Part shown: piece by piece, positions 52,244 to 61,607 of the stretch
Position numbering within the stretch: position 1 is the first letter of the stretch
Layout: every line of letters begins with the position of its first letter
Assembly: GCA_040754095.1 (NCBI GenBank)
Contig: JBFMFO010000001.1
Coordinates: 124,001 to 188,000, forward strand
Length of the DNA stretch: 64,000 nucleotides
Direction of reading: 5' to 3'
From: QYQD01 sp040754095
GTDB taxonomy: Bacteria; Desulfobacterota; QYQD01
The notes under the pieces: model-generated
Told to the model about the DNA's origin: nothing
The model's database searches: none
Seen by the model: only the letters and a program-made list of their open reading frames with translations
Program-made: the position numbers and the translations under genes

Positions 52244-52747
52244 TCACCTTGCTGCGTTATGGCTGAGAAGAAAACGATGACTGAACCGCCTCCTTTCTAA
52301 GATAAAAAGGGCTCCGGCCATTAATAGCCAAAACACATTAAATACGATGTGCCAATAGCTTATGCCGCCGGTTATGGTGTCCTCAGCAAAACAACCGCAA
52401 TAAAATTCCATGCCCCGGGCAATGTTGAGGCCGGTAACCAGGATGAATAATACCAGCAAACTACCCTGTATAACTATACAGGCCCTGACAAGGATACCTA
52501 TCAAAAGCAGGGATCCTGTCCAAAACTCGAGCCAGGGCAATACCGTCGCCGTTATATTTACCATCCAATAAGGCAGCACCTCATAATTGGCAACTATGTT
52601 TTTAAATCGAATGGGATCCCGGATTTTACTAAGGCTCGCATATATAAACAATCCACTCAGGCCCAGTCTTAATATCAATATGATAATACCCCGGTAAGGA
52701 ATCGACTGTTTGCTGAGTAATCTCTTATCCCTTTCAACATTTGCCAT
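52244..52747 (-). CDS. MauE/DoxX-family membrane protein
   Basis: A 167-residue protein with four membrane helices (IILILRLGLSGLFIYASLSKI; LPWLEFWTGSLLLIGIL; GSLLVLFILVTGLNIARG; VFNVFWLLMAGALFIL). After helix 3 is FYCGCFAEDT, the Cys-x-Cys found in MauE-like redox membrane proteins. Works with thioredoxin-fold partners in periplasmic disulfide chemistry; the redoxin is encoded directly downstream. The sequence KIRDP matches the conserved first loop of the family. Confidence 0.82.
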   Translation of the reverse strand: MANVERDKRLLSKQSIPYRGIIILILRLGLSGLFIYASLSKIRDPIRFKNIVANYEVLPYWMVNITATVLPWLEFWTGSLLLIGILVRACIVIQGSLLVLFILVTGLNIARGMEFYCGCFAEDTITGGISYWHIVFNVFWLLMAGALFILERRRFSHRFLLSHNAAR

Positions 52748-52761
52748 ATCTTAAAAACTCA

Positions 52762-53172
52762 TTAGAAAATAACGGTCACGTTTTTATGCCCTTTTAAAGC
52801 CAAAAGATAGGCCAGTTCCCGGTCACAGGCCCGGCTGATAGTCCGGCCGTAAACAAAAATAGGGGTATCAGGAGGCGCATCAGCCAGATAAAGACCATGA
52901 AAAAAGTCGAATTGGACAGGTGGAAAATTAACCGCACCCATTAAATGATCTTTCTCATAAAACTCATGGGGACGGGCGTCAAAGATGAGGCAGCAGGAAT
53001 TTTTACATTTTTCTCTCTTGAATGCATTTAAGTCCATTTCACGGTGAAAACTGCTATCCATATAGGCAGGTAACAATGGAATCCCATCCGCCCGAAGCTC
53101 ATTTACTATAATACCGCTAAAGATTCCCACGCACATGATTATCATCAGGTCAAAAAGGACTCTTCTCCACAT
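52762..53172 (-). CDS. Membrane-anchored rhodanese-like protein lacking the active Cys
   Basis: About 136 residues: an N-terminal membrane segment (LFDLMIIMCVGIFSGIIV) and a rhodanese domain (CCLIFDARPHEFYEKDHLMGAVNFP; IFVYGRTISRACDRELAYLLALKGHKNVTVIF). In active rhodaneses the loop after the central strand starts with the sulfur-carrying Cys (VYCRxGxR); here it is Gly-Arg-Thr. It is probably a non-catalytic binding module. Start at 53172 follows GAGGTGATAATAATC; an earlier GTG overlaps that site. First gene of a three-gene redox operon. Confidence 0.75.
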   Translation of the reverse strand: MWRRVLFDLMIIMCVGIFSGIIVNELRADGIPLLPAYMDSSFHREMDLNAFKREKCKNSCCLIFDARPHEFYEKDHLMGAVNFPPVQFDFFHGLYLADAPPDTPIFVYGRTISRACDRELAYLLALKGHKNVTVIF

Positions 53173-53749
53173 GATTATTATCACCTCTAAGTCGTTTCCA
53201 GATAAGCGCTAAGTAAGAAACAAAGACTTACTAAAGTATCATCGACAAAAGCGCAAGACAAATATAACTATGTGAACTTTTTATCAATTTTCAAATTAAC
53301 CGCAGGCCCGCCTTGCATAAAGCAATATCTGTGCCGAAAATTCACCAATGCCTTGAGTGTAAACAAATATATTTAGTTATATCAGTATGTTATTATTTAT
53401 TTAATAAAATGGGGTGCCGGGTAGGGACAAAAAATGAAAATTTTTTCTACTTTTTTGTGGGTAATTTTTTATCCATAAGGTGTGGAAATATTATTCCTAT
53501 TCTAGTACTCAGCGATCAGCTTTCAGTCGTCAGTATGAAGCCGGTTCACCGTTTACTGTTGACCGTTTACCGAAAGAAAATGTCGGACAACGGTTAACAA
53601 ACATGCTGATAGCTGACTGTCGAAGATTCGCCGGTATTGTGGCGAACTGACCGTCCCCTCCGGCCTTTGGCCGACCGTAGGCCGGAATTGGGGGGTTCCG
53701 GATGAGCACTACTTGGTTCTAAAAGGAAGGCTGGCTGGGTTTTAAACTT
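53173..53749. repeat. AT-rich intergenic region with composite R2-R1 element, copy 4 (inverted)
   Basis: 53508-53620 is the reverse complement of copy 3: agcgatcagctttcag, tatgaagccggttcacc, gtttaccgaaagaaaatgtc, then gacaacggttaacaaacatg and tgctgatagctgac. The left 300 bp are very AT-rich and probably carry the rhodanese operon promoter. No gene seen. Confidence 0.65.
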
Positions 53750-54673
53750 TTAAAACGCCCAGACGGAAGACACAGGCCTTTGAAAACCTTGCTGTGAGGC
53801 CAAAATATCCAGATGGAGGGTTACCAGATCTTCCAGCGCCAACACCGGCTCATAGCCAAGATTCCTTGAATCTACGGTCTTAATATACTGATGACACTGG
53901 TCACATAAATCCACCCGGTAGCCTTCATTGCCATCCGCAAAAAAATAATGCAAGGTTTTGTGGTCGTTATTCCCGCAGAAGGGACAGATCAAACGTTGTA
54001 TCCGCCATTCGTGACCGCAGAAGGGGCATAGAACGTATCTCTTGCCGCCATCTTTTCCAAACAAGGCCATACATGGTGCAGAACCACAGATCGGGCAATA
54101 GCCCTTAGACCAGATATCTATGGGTATAGGTTCTTTAAACTGCCTGATATTTCGAAGATACACCGAGGCGTTGGCCTTGATGGATGATTCAACACTGGTT
54201 CGAACCAGAAAAGAAAGCGCAGGGTAGTAGATTTTTAGTTGATAAGCGGTGTCCTGAAGGAATTTTTCATCAAGATAATTTGACAACACGGCCTCAATAT
54301 CCAGGGCCTTCTGCAAAACGGCCTGGTTAATTTTTACCATCTCTTCTCTCAGCTTGGGTGGGGCCTTTTCACCAAGCTGCAATATCGATTCAAAAATTTT
54401 TTGAGCAGTCAAGACGTCCACGTGAAAATCTTTTTTATTTAATAAGGGGAGTCCCTCCTGGAACCTGGCCTTCTTCAGATTTCTCTCTATTTCTATTGGC
54501 GGGATATCAATGGCTATTTTTATTTCATTCTGTGCCTCCCGGATGCCCTCATAGAAATCCAGAAGTTGCCTGTAACCAGGCATCTTCTCCCTAAACCACG
54601 CAATCCTCTCTTTAAGTCGGGCCAGGCCGTTATCCATATACTTGATGAATTCGTAACCAGTCTGAAATATCAC
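53750..54673 (-). CDS. fdhE: Formate dehydrogenase accessory protein FdhE
   Basis: A 307-residue cytoplasmic rubredoxin-like protein. Eight Cys in four CxxC pairs bind iron: YCPICGSAPCM, LCPFCGHEWRIQRLICPFCGNND, DLCDQCHQY. N-terminal helical domain binds the catalytic subunit. FdhE is needed for maturation of Tat-exported formate dehydrogenase in Enterobacteria. It lies downstream of the fdn genes on the same strand, separated by a hairpin and R3/R6 repeats. Confidence 0.92.
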   Translation of the reverse strand: MIFQTGYEFIKYMDNGLARLKERIAWFREKMPGYRQLLDFYEGIREAQNEIKIAIDIPPIEIERNLKKARFQEGLPLLNKKDFHVDVLTAQKIFESILQLGEKAPPKLREEMVKINQAVLQKALDIEAVLSNYLDEKFLQDTAYQLKIYYPALSFLVRTSVESSIKANASVYLRNIRQFKEPIPIDIWSKGYCPICGSAPCMALFGKDGGKRYVLCPFCGHEWRIQRLICPFCGNNDHKTLHYFFADGNEGYRVDLCDQCHQYIKTVDSRNLGYEPVLALEDLVTLHLDILASQQGFQRPVSSVWAF

Positions 54674-54960
54674 GCCAGGGACACAAAAAGAACAAAATTT
54701 GGAACTCAGGAACTCATAAAGAAAAATGCTGTCCTATTCCTGATTTTTCGCCTCGGCGAATCTGCCTATGGCACGACTTGATTTCCAGATTTTCATTTTT
54801 TCTCTGCGGTCTTTGCGCCTTAGCGTGAGAAATTGCCTTTTTATGAGACCATCATACTTGCCACGTAAGATTTCAGCGAAATATAGGCATCGTCACCGGT
54901 TATTGCTCATTGGTTAATATGAAAGGCCGATTACTTTTACTGATGACAAATGACCATTGA
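54674..54960. repeat. R3/R6 repeats between fdnH and fdhE
   Basis: R6 (cacgccagggacacaaaaag; tttgcgccttagcgtgag) around R3 (ggaactcaggaactcata). Order and spacing are almost the same as at 48985-49160. No gene seen. Confidence 0.65.
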
Positions 54961-54967
54961 CTAATGA

Positions 54968-55007
54968 CATAATGGGAGGTGACACGGTTAGTGTCACCCC
55001 CCATTAT
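54968..55007 (-). terminator. Long hairpin behind fdnH
   Basis: CATAATGGG-x-GGTGACAC and GTGTCACC-xx-CCCATTATG pair over about 17 bp with a 5-nt loop, starting 10 bp after the fdnH stop. No T-run follows, so it may be an mRNA-stabilising or attenuating structure rather than a classic terminator. Confidence 0.5.
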
Positions 55008-55016
55008 GCTTGATTC

Positions 55017-55757
55017 CTAACCCGGCCAATTCGCCAAATTGGCCAGAGGCCGTATCATTTTCTTGATGGCTGCCAGCCTGGTAACACCAAAGGTGTCATT
55101 AGCCGCAGCGAACTTGTGATATTTTTGAGGATCATCAACTACCAGGAAGATAGTCCGCACTTCATCCGCATTAAGGAGCTGTGCCTTGGGATACTTTTTC
55201 TTGATTTCTTCCAGCCTCTTATTGGCTAAAGCCAGCATCTTGTCCCGATCCCCGAAATTCATGGCGCCGGAGGGACAGGTCTTGACGCAGGCAGGCAACA
55301 GGCCGTTAGTGATCCGGTCTAAACACATGGTGCATTTGGCCATCGTCCCGGTCTTTTCATTCCGGCGCGGGACGTCATAGGGACAGGCCGAGCGTATCTC
55401 TTCGAAATCGGCCTTGCTGACTTTTATTTTAGTGTTGAACAAGACGGCGCCGGTAGCCGCATCCCGGGTAATAGCCTTGGAACCAAGCCCCTGAGCCATT
55501 TCCATACAGGGCGCATCGATACAATGCCGGCACTGGTCAGGAAAGAAATACCATTTTACCTTACCGCCCTCTTCCAATTCATTGAACCGCACCAGTTTAA
55601 AGGTGTTAGAGGTGAAATCCGGCGGGTTCTGATAATTACCCCAGTTTCGCTGGGTAGTTACCTCTGCCTTGTTTTTGTTCCACTGTTTGCAGGCTACCTG
55701 GCAGCCCCGGCAGGCCGTACATAAACTTGTATCTATGAAAAATGATTTACCAGCCAT
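55017..55757 (-). CDS. fdhB: Formate dehydrogenase iron-sulfur (beta) subunit
   Basis: A 246-residue ferredoxin-like protein with four Cys groups for [4Fe-4S] clusters: DTSLCTACRGCQVACKQWN, FPDQCRHCIDAPCMEM, RSACPYDVPRR and KCTMCLDRITNGLLPACVKTCPSGA. Unlike FdnH of E. coli it lacks a C-terminal membrane helix, and no cytochrome-b subunit gene is nearby, so the enzyme is probably a soluble periplasmic FdhAB exported with the Tat-bearing alpha subunit, as in sulfate reducers. Starts 13 bp after the alpha gene. Confidence 0.92.
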   Translation of the reverse strand: MAGKSFFIDTSLCTACRGCQVACKQWNKNKAEVTTQRNWGNYQNPPDFTSNTFKLVRFNELEEGGKVKWYFFPDQCRHCIDAPCMEMAQGLGSKAITRDAATGAVLFNTKIKVSKADFEEIRSACPYDVPRRNEKTGTMAKCTMCLDRITNGLLPACVKTCPSGAMNFGDRDKMLALANKRLEEIKKKYPKAQLLNADEVRTIFLVVDDPQKYHKFAAANDTFGVTRLAAIKKMIRPLANLANWPG

Positions 55758-55770
55758 TCTAGGTCACCCC

Positions 55771-58700
55771 CTAACCCTTACTTTTTATTTTTCTTACGTT
55801 GGCCATGAAGGCCTTGGACTCCGGTATCATGGTATTGGCATCGCCGATATTGGGCGTCAGCAGGTTAGCGCTGTCTCCACCCCGACTGAACTTCTTATTT
55901 TCCGGCCAGCGCCAGCCGAAGTGCCAGGGGATACCAATCTGATGCACCGTCTGTCCGGCGATATTAAACGGCTTCCAGCGGGCAGTCACAATGGCCACGG
56001 CCTTTACCTTGCCACGCGCCGTTTCCACCTCGACCAGGTCTCCGTTTTTGATACCCTTTAGCTCGCCCAGTTCCTTACTCATCTCAACAAAAAGTTGCGG
56101 CTGGGCCTCAAGCAACCAAGGGAGCCAGCGGGTTAGAACGCCGGTCTGCCAGTGCTCGGTAACCCGGTAGGTAGTACAGACAAAGGGATACCTCGGATCG
56201 CAGGTAAGGTACTGATCCATTGTGCCCGCAAAGACTTTGGCCGCCGGATTTATACGCTGCGAAGACAAGAGATTCCTTTCGACCGGGCATTCCAGCGGTT
56301 CGTAATGTTCAGGGAAAGGTCCTTCGTTCAGGCCTGGTCCGAAGATGGAAGCCACACCATGAGGCTTCATGATAAACGGCAGTTTCGTCTTCTCCTTATT
56401 GACCATAGGAGGCCACCCGCCATCCGGCACATCTCCAACCCAACCGCCTTTCCCATCCCCGGCGGCAGGATCCCACCGGATAACCGCTCTTTTAGAATCC
56501 CAGGGATTCCCATTTAAATCCACTGAGGCCCGGTTATAAATGATCCGCCTGTTGAGCGGCCAGCACCATGCCCATTTGGAATAAAGACCTATGCCGGTAG
56601 GATCCGATCGGTCGCGGCGGGCCATCATGTTGCCGTCTTCATTATAACTGCCGCTATAAAGCCAGTTACCACACGAAGTAGTGCCATCATCCTTAAGCTT
56701 GGTGAAATTAGCGACCAGTTTCCCCGTGGTCAGGTCATAACCGTTAACCTCTTTGGCTACTTTATGGGCATCGAATTTTCCGTTGGTAGCATAGTCCATC
56801 TTCAGATTCAAAATGGGTTCCGGAAATTTGCCGCCTTCTTTGGCATAAAGCTTCCTGACGCTTTCATATAGTTCAAGCATAATGTCGCCATCAGGTTTCG
56901 CCTCGCCGAGCGGGTCGACCGCCTTGTACCGCCACTGCACCCAGCGGCCACTGTTGGAAAGGCTACCTTCCTTTTCCATAAAGGCGGCGCAGGGAAGCTG
57001 AAAGACTTCGGTCTTAATCTTTTTGGGGTTCATTCCCGGGCCATACCAGAAAGAACCCGTCTCGTTCTCAAAAAGATTCACGTTGACCAGCCAGTCAAGC
57101 TTAGTCAATCCCTCTCTGACCTTATTCGCATTAGCTCCCGAGCAGGCCGGATTCATACCCCAGGCAAAAAAGCCGGTAAATCGGCCTTTATGCATGTCAT
57201 CAAACAGCGTTAGCCATGAGCAATTCTGGCCATCATCCAATTTGGGATGCCAGTCATATCCGAAATCATTTTCCTTTGTAGCTGCCTTGCCATACATGGA
57301 TTTTAAATAGCTGACCATATACTTGGGACGGTTCTGCCACCAGTTGGCACTCATGGGTTCTTTCGTCTTTGGAGTATTCATTCCGTTGTAGGTAGCCAGA
57401 TCTTTATGCTTGGCCTGCGGAGTGGGGTTGTAGGCGGAGATGATGTGGAACAAGAGGGCCATATCGGTTGAGCCCTGTACGTTTGATTCTCCCCGCAACG
57501 CGTTGATACCCCCTCCGGCCATACCCATATTGCCCAGGAGCAACTGGATTATAGCCATAGTCCGGATATTCTGGGTACCCACTGTATGCTGCGTCCAACC
57601 CATGGCATAAAGTTCAGTCCCTACCCGGTCCGGTTTCCCGGTAGAACCATAGATCTGATAGACTTTCAAAAGGTTCTCTTTGGGAGTACCGGTTATTTGG
57701 GAAACGACATCCAGGTCATAACGAGCGTAATGTTTTTTCAATAACTGATATACACAGCGCGGATTCTGTAAGGTCGGATCCTTTTTGATGATTCCATTTT
57801 CGTCTGTTTCAAACGCCCAATGTGATTTGTCATACTTTCTTTTCACCGGATCATAGCCGCTGAAGAGTCCGTCCATAAAATCATACTTTGATCCCACAAT
57901 AAATGAGGCATTGGTGTAATTTACCACATATTCCCTCTGGATCAGGTCGTTATCCAATATATACTTGATCATGCCTCCCAGGAAGGCGATATCCGTACCG
58001 GACCGTAATGGTACGTAATGATCCGCCTTGGCCGAAGTCCTGGTAAAGCGGGGATCTACGTGGATAAACACTGCCCCTCTGTCCTGGGCTGCCTTTATCC
58101 ATTTGTAAGACACAGGGTGATTTTCACAGACATTACTCCCCATATTCAGGATGACGTCTGCATTTCGGAAGTCTATGTAATGATTGGTCATAGCGCCGCG
58201 TCCGAACGACTCTGCCAGAGCCGCTACCGTAGCGCTGTGTCAGATACGGGCCTGATGTTCTATCCAGACCAGGCCTAACCCCCGCAGGAATTGTTGATAG
58301 ATATAGCACTCCTCATTGTCGAGGGCCGCGCTGCCCACCGACGCGATACCGTTTGTCCGGTTGACCACTTTTCCTTCGGCATTTTTCTCCATGAAGCTCG
58401 CATCACGGCTCTTTTTAATGTTCCTGGCTATCTTTTCCAGGGCCCACTCCCAACTCACCTCTTTCCACTTGGCACTGTAAGGAGCGCGATACCGTACCTT
58501 CTTCAGCCGGTGCTGGTTATCATGTAATTGATAGAGCGACGCCCCCTTGGCGCAAAGCGCCCCTTCACTGATAGGGTGATCCGGGTCGCCTTCAAAATTA
58601 ATCAATTTGCCGTTGGAAACGTGTGCAATCTGGCCGCAACTCACCGAACAATAGCAGCAGATATGGGTGGTTTCCTTGGCGCCTTTGATCTTGAGTTCAG

Positions 58701-58809
58701 CCGCATAACTCTCTATCGGGGAGAGGTCAAAGCCGAGCTGGCTCAGTCCCAGCCCTGCTGCGGCCACGCCGGAGGCCTTGATAAAGTTACGACGTGAGAT
58801 TTTCACCAT
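55771..58809 (-). CDS. fdhA: Formate dehydrogenase alpha subunit (selenocysteine, Tat-exported)
   Basis: One 1012-residue protein if the in-frame TGA at 58242-58240 is read as selenocysteine (residue 190). Before it: Tat signal (ISRRNFIKASGVAAAGLG), the [4Fe-4S] motif ICCYCSVSCGQIAHVSNG and LVWIEHQARI. After it: HSATVAALAESFGRGAMTNHYIDFRNAD. E. coli FdnG has the same HQAR-x-Sec-H arrangement. Molybdopterin regions such as NVCENHPVSYKW, ALRGESNVQGSTDMALLF and MTRWLPWLLEAQP-like blocks follow in order. It oxidises formate to CO2 in the periplasm. The ribosome site is AAGGGGGA. A reader ignoring Sec would wrongly see two genes. Confidence 0.95.
58197..58242 (-). promoter_or_regulatory. Selenocysteine codon with candidate SECIS hairpin
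   Basis: TGA followed at once by CACAGCGCTACGGTAGCGGC, which folds as CGCTA-CGG-TAGCG, and by a CTCTGGCAGAG stem, at the distance expected for the bacterial SelB-binding element. Loop bases cannot be matched to a consensus with certainty. Confidence 0.6.
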
Positions 58810-59480
58810 AAAGTCCCCCTTGCGTTAAAAGTTTTCACCTTAACATTAGACTTATCGGCAACATGCAAGCTAATCTTTAACCCACCCCCCCTTCTCTCTT
58901 CATAATTATGTCAACTTTTATACAAACTCTCCAGAAGTTATCTACCGTATAAGGAAGAGATGCTTACACGTTCTGTCCAACCGCTAGTCAGCGAAACTCA
59001 ACAAAGAACAGCCCTTCAAAATTGATTTGTGATATGTTTCACTTAATTTACCACAAATTTCTTTTGCAGTTCTTTGGGGCTCAACCAAAATTCATTTATT
59101 AGGCTATCATTAAAAACCTAAAAAGGTCAACAATTATTTCCGGTCCCCAAATAGACAGTTAACTCCCCGACTGGATAGGCAAATTTCAAACTTCTTCGGC
59201 CAGTCTTTTTAAGGCCATCGAATACGGGAGTCTTCGTCCTTTAGACATCTTCGATATACCTCCGGATATTTTGGGGGCCTCCTTGACCGAATCCGGTAAG
59301 ACCAGGGAATCAAAGCGGAGGTCCGGATTTTCATGTTCAAGGTATTTGAGATAAACGTTAGTGACCTCCTCCTATCTGGGTAGAAGCACCTATGGCAAAG
59401 AGGGAAGGAATAATTCCAGGGAATCAGTTTTTATGTATTTACCTGCCGGAATAATAAGTTTCGACTGAAAACAGGAGGAA
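58810..59480. other. Intergenic region upstream of the formate dehydrogenase
   Basis: The 350 bp next to the fdh start are AT-rich with no gene; one TTGACA word (minus strand, about 58913) has no clear -10. Bases 59186-59400 hold a decayed coding fragment (separate entry). The rest shows nothing. Confidence 0.5.
59186..59371 (-). pseudogene. Decayed C-terminal gene fragment
   Basis: A 61-codon open stretch with protein-like composition (VYLKYLEHENPDLRFDSLVL, KMSKGRRLPYSMALKRLAEE) and no usable start. Directly upstream another frame reads LFAIGASTQIGGG up to a run of G, as if a frameshift had split one gene. The original family is not recognised. Confidence 0.4.
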
Positions 59481-59526
59481 AATAAAAAACCCGTTCACCC
59501 GGAGAACCACTCCGGGGAAACGGGTT
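59481..59526 (-). terminator. Rho-independent terminator of tmRNA
   Basis: On the minus strand AACCCGTT, an inner CCCCGGAGtggttCTCCGGG, AACGGGTT, then a T-rich tail. Located 14 bp beyond the tmRNA 3' end. Confidence 0.85.
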
Positions 59527-59539
59527 GTCTAAATCAAAA

Positions 59540-59890
59540 TGGTGGAGGCGGCGGGAGTCGAACCCGCGTCCGAAGATACTCCATTTAAGCATCTACATAC
59601 ATAGCCTGGGGTTCAAATTTCACCCCCTGGTTCCACCCCGGGCAAGGCAACCAGGAGATTAGCCCGCATAAAGTTTCGCTTCCCCTCTCAGCAGGCGATT
59701 GAAGGGATGCTATCCCGCTATCCGTCGTCCTTTCTAATTCCGCAGGATCGAATCAGAAGGACGCTGGCTTAGGCAGCCAGAGCGTATTCGCAGTTGTCTG
59801 CGTTTGTTTTTTCCTGTTTGTTTAACGAGCCAACAGGACCTCGGTATGCAGCTTAAACTTCCATATCCCCGTCGAAGCCGTTTCGCCCCC
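59540..59890 (-). ncRNA. ssrA: Transfer-messenger RNA
   Basis: A 351-nt tmRNA. The 5' end GGGGGCGAAACGGCTTCGAC and the 3' end GGTTCGACTCCCGCCGCCTC followed by CACCA form the tRNA-Ala-like domain. The open frame in the middle encodes a tag ending NADNCEYALAA before TAA. It rescues stalled ribosomes and marks the truncated proteins for proteolysis. smpB, encoding its protein partner, lies 9 bp upstream of its 5' end on the same strand. Confidence 0.97.
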
Positions 59891-59899
59891 ATGGATATG

Positions 59900-60352
59900 T
59901 CAGTTTCGACCTCGATAGCGCTTGGCTATCTCCCTTTCTTCTTCCCTCCTCTTTATACTCTCTCTCTTATCGTATAACTTTTTACCCTTGGCCAGGGCCA
60001 GTTCTACCTTCACCCAGCCATTCTTGAAATATATCCTGGTCGGTATGAGCGTAAACCCCTTCTCCTGTATCTTGCCTATCAGCCTTTTTATCTCCTGCCG
60101 GTGGAGCAAAACCTTGCGGGTGCGGGTCGGATCCTGCTCCTCATGGTGCGTATGAGAATACGGGCTTATGTGCACATTATACAGCAAGACCTCGCCACCG
60201 ACCAACTGCGCATAACCATCGGTCAGATTTGCCTTTCCCTGCCGCAGGGACTTGACCTCGCTCCCTGTAAGCGCCAGACCTGCCTCATATCTTTCAGTGA
60301 TAAAATACTCATGCGCTGCCTTCTTATTCTGGCAGACTACCTTTATACTCAA
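59900..60352 (-). CDS. smpB: SsrA-binding protein SmpB
   Basis: A 150-residue SmpB: VVCQNKKAAHEYFITERYEAGLALTGSEVKSLRQGKANLTDGYA, HISPYSHTHHEEQDPTRTRKVLLHRQEIKRLIGKIQEKGFTLIP and the C-terminal tail KLYDKRESIKRREEEREIAKRYRGRN. It binds tmRNA and delivers it to the ribosome. The tail that enters the mRNA channel is complete. Confidence 0.97.
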   Translation of the reverse strand: MSIKVVCQNKKAAHEYFITERYEAGLALTGSEVKSLRQGKANLTDGYAQLVGGEVLLYNVHISPYSHTHHEEQDPTRTRKVLLHRQEIKRLIGKIQEKGFTLIPTRIYFKNGWVKVELALAKGKKLYDKRESIKRREEEREIAKRYRGRN

Positions 60353-60432
60353 GAATACACATCCTTTTGATCAAATAATAATACATTTCATGTAAAAAGC
60401 AATCGGCCTGAACTACTACCGGGTAATATACA

Positions 60433-61314
60433 TCAGGAATCCGCATCAAGACGGGCCTTAGCTGACTTGAGGGCGTCAAGAAGGGACATTTCGTTTCCCT
60501 GCAATCTCCCCATCTCAATATCCGGCTTCATCTTTTGGCCGTGGAAATCAGAGCCGCTGGTCATAAGGAGGTTGTGTCCCCCGGCTATGGCCTCGAGATG
60601 TTTAACCCGCTCCGCGCTGTGGTAGCTGTTATAGACCTCCAGACCCATCAAACCGGCATCTATAAGGTCCATAATGACTCTATCCGGCGTGTCTATGGGA
60701 TGAGCCAAGACAGGAACGGCCTTCCACTTCAGCACCCGCTTTATGACCGCGGGTGTGGCCAGCGCTTCAATGGGCACGTAGGCCGGTTTCCCGCCCTTAA
60801 GCCAATCGTGATAAAATCGATAGTACGGCGACCTGGCGCTATTTCCTTCAGTATATGTCTTGAGCCTTGGGTCTTCCTTATTCTCTTTTCGGTCCAAGAT
60901 GGCCTTGAGATAAGAATACCCGGTGGGAATCTTGCCGCCCGAATGCCGGCGCACGTCTTCCGCGGTAAGGACAAAGCCCAATTCCTGCAGCCTGGCGATC
61001 CTCCCCAGCGCCTGCCTTTCCTTTTCTACGCGTATGGTAGCCAGCCAGTCCTGAACAGATGTGCCTTCATAATCGATAAAATAGGCCAGAAGGTGCAGAT
61101 CAAGGTCTGAATAAAAGGTGTTGATCTCTATGGCCGGCACAAACTCTATGCCGGTCTCTTTGCCCAGGCGAACCCCTTCCGGCACACTGCCCACGCTGTT
61201 ATGGTCGGCAAAGGCAATAGCCTTAAGGCCATGCCTCCCGGCCAGGGCAAATATCTCCTCCGGGGTGTGCTGTCCGTCGGAACTGGCTATGGTATGTATG
61301 TGTAAGTCAATCAT
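60433..61314 (-). CDS. PHP-domain phosphoesterase
   Basis: About 293 residues of the PHP family. Metal-binding motifs: MIDLHIHTIASSDGQHTPEEIF at the N-terminus, IAFADHNSVGSVPEG, FVPAIEINTFYSDLDLHLLAYFID, VPVLAHPIDTPDRVIMDLIDAGLMGLEVYNSYHS and LLMTSGSDFHGQ. Resembles 3',5'-nucleoside bisphosphate phosphatases (YciV/RNase AM-like). Start at 61314 because the PHP fold begins there; a longer reading to 61389 would reach into the structured RNA element. Exact substrate not settled. Confidence 0.85.
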   Translation of the reverse strand: MIDLHIHTIASSDGQHTPEEIFALAGRHGLKAIAFADHNSVGSVPEGVRLGKETGIEFVPAIEINTFYSDLDLHLLAYFIDYEGTSVQDWLATIRVEKERQALGRIARLQELGFVLTAEDVRRHSGGKIPTGYSYLKAILDRKENKEDPRLKTYTEGNSARSPYYRFYHDWLKGGKPAYVPIEALATPAVIKRVLKWKAVPVLAHPIDTPDRVIMDLIDAGLMGLEVYNSYHSAERVKHLEAIAGGHNLLMTSGSDFHGQKMKPDIEMGRLQGNEMSLLDALKSAKARLDADS

Positions 61315-61381
61315 CCGGCAATTATTATTGACATGCCCCTGAAAGTCAATTAGATTCCGTGTCAGAGTCTCTTTAGCTTCG

Positions 61382-61554
61382 GGAACCATCTATGTTTCTG
61401 AGCGAAACTTGCTGGAGCAGCGGGGTACCCATCGAGGACGAGCAGGAAGGGGAAAGCCAGCCCTTTAGTGGCTGGAAGGGGCGAAAGCATTCCCCACCTG
61501 CGAGCCCCGAAAGGGTCGCTGCGCAAGCCGTGAAGCGAAGAAACAAGAGGTTTC
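61382..61554 (+). ncRNA. Structured RNA element, copy B
   Basis: A 173-nt element matching copy A (10867-11040) nearly base for base in the core (ctggagcag, agcaggaaggggaaa, ccagccctttagtggctgg, cccgaaaggg, gcgcaagccgtgaagc). Outer stems differ yet still pair: GGAACC (61382-61387) with GGTTTC (61549-61554, one G-U), and GTTTCT (61394-61399) with AGAAAC (61539-61544). Core hairpins: CCAGCC/GGCTGG (61457-61475), a stem closed by GCGAAAGC, and CCCGAAAGGG (61506-61515). It lies 53 bp before the creatininase-family gene. The paired changes are the best evidence for a functional RNA. Confidence 0.65.
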
Positions 61555-61607
61555 ATATAAAGAGTGGTGTTTTCGCGATCTAAACCTACTCGCGTAAGGG
61601 TTAACCC

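Noticed and set aside
54968..55007. Insertion-sequence terminal repeats
   Set aside because: The two arms are one hairpin with a 5-nt loop behind fdhB, not the ends of an element.
58240..58809. Separate 189-residue Tat protein next to a truncated formate dehydrogenase
   Set aside because: The TGA is in frame and sits at the known selenocysteine position, so it is one gene.
59541..59575. A tRNA-like 3' end (T-loop GGTTCGACTCC with CCA)
   Set aside because: It is the tRNA-like domain of tmRNA, not a separate tRNA gene. I found no convincing tRNA in the window.
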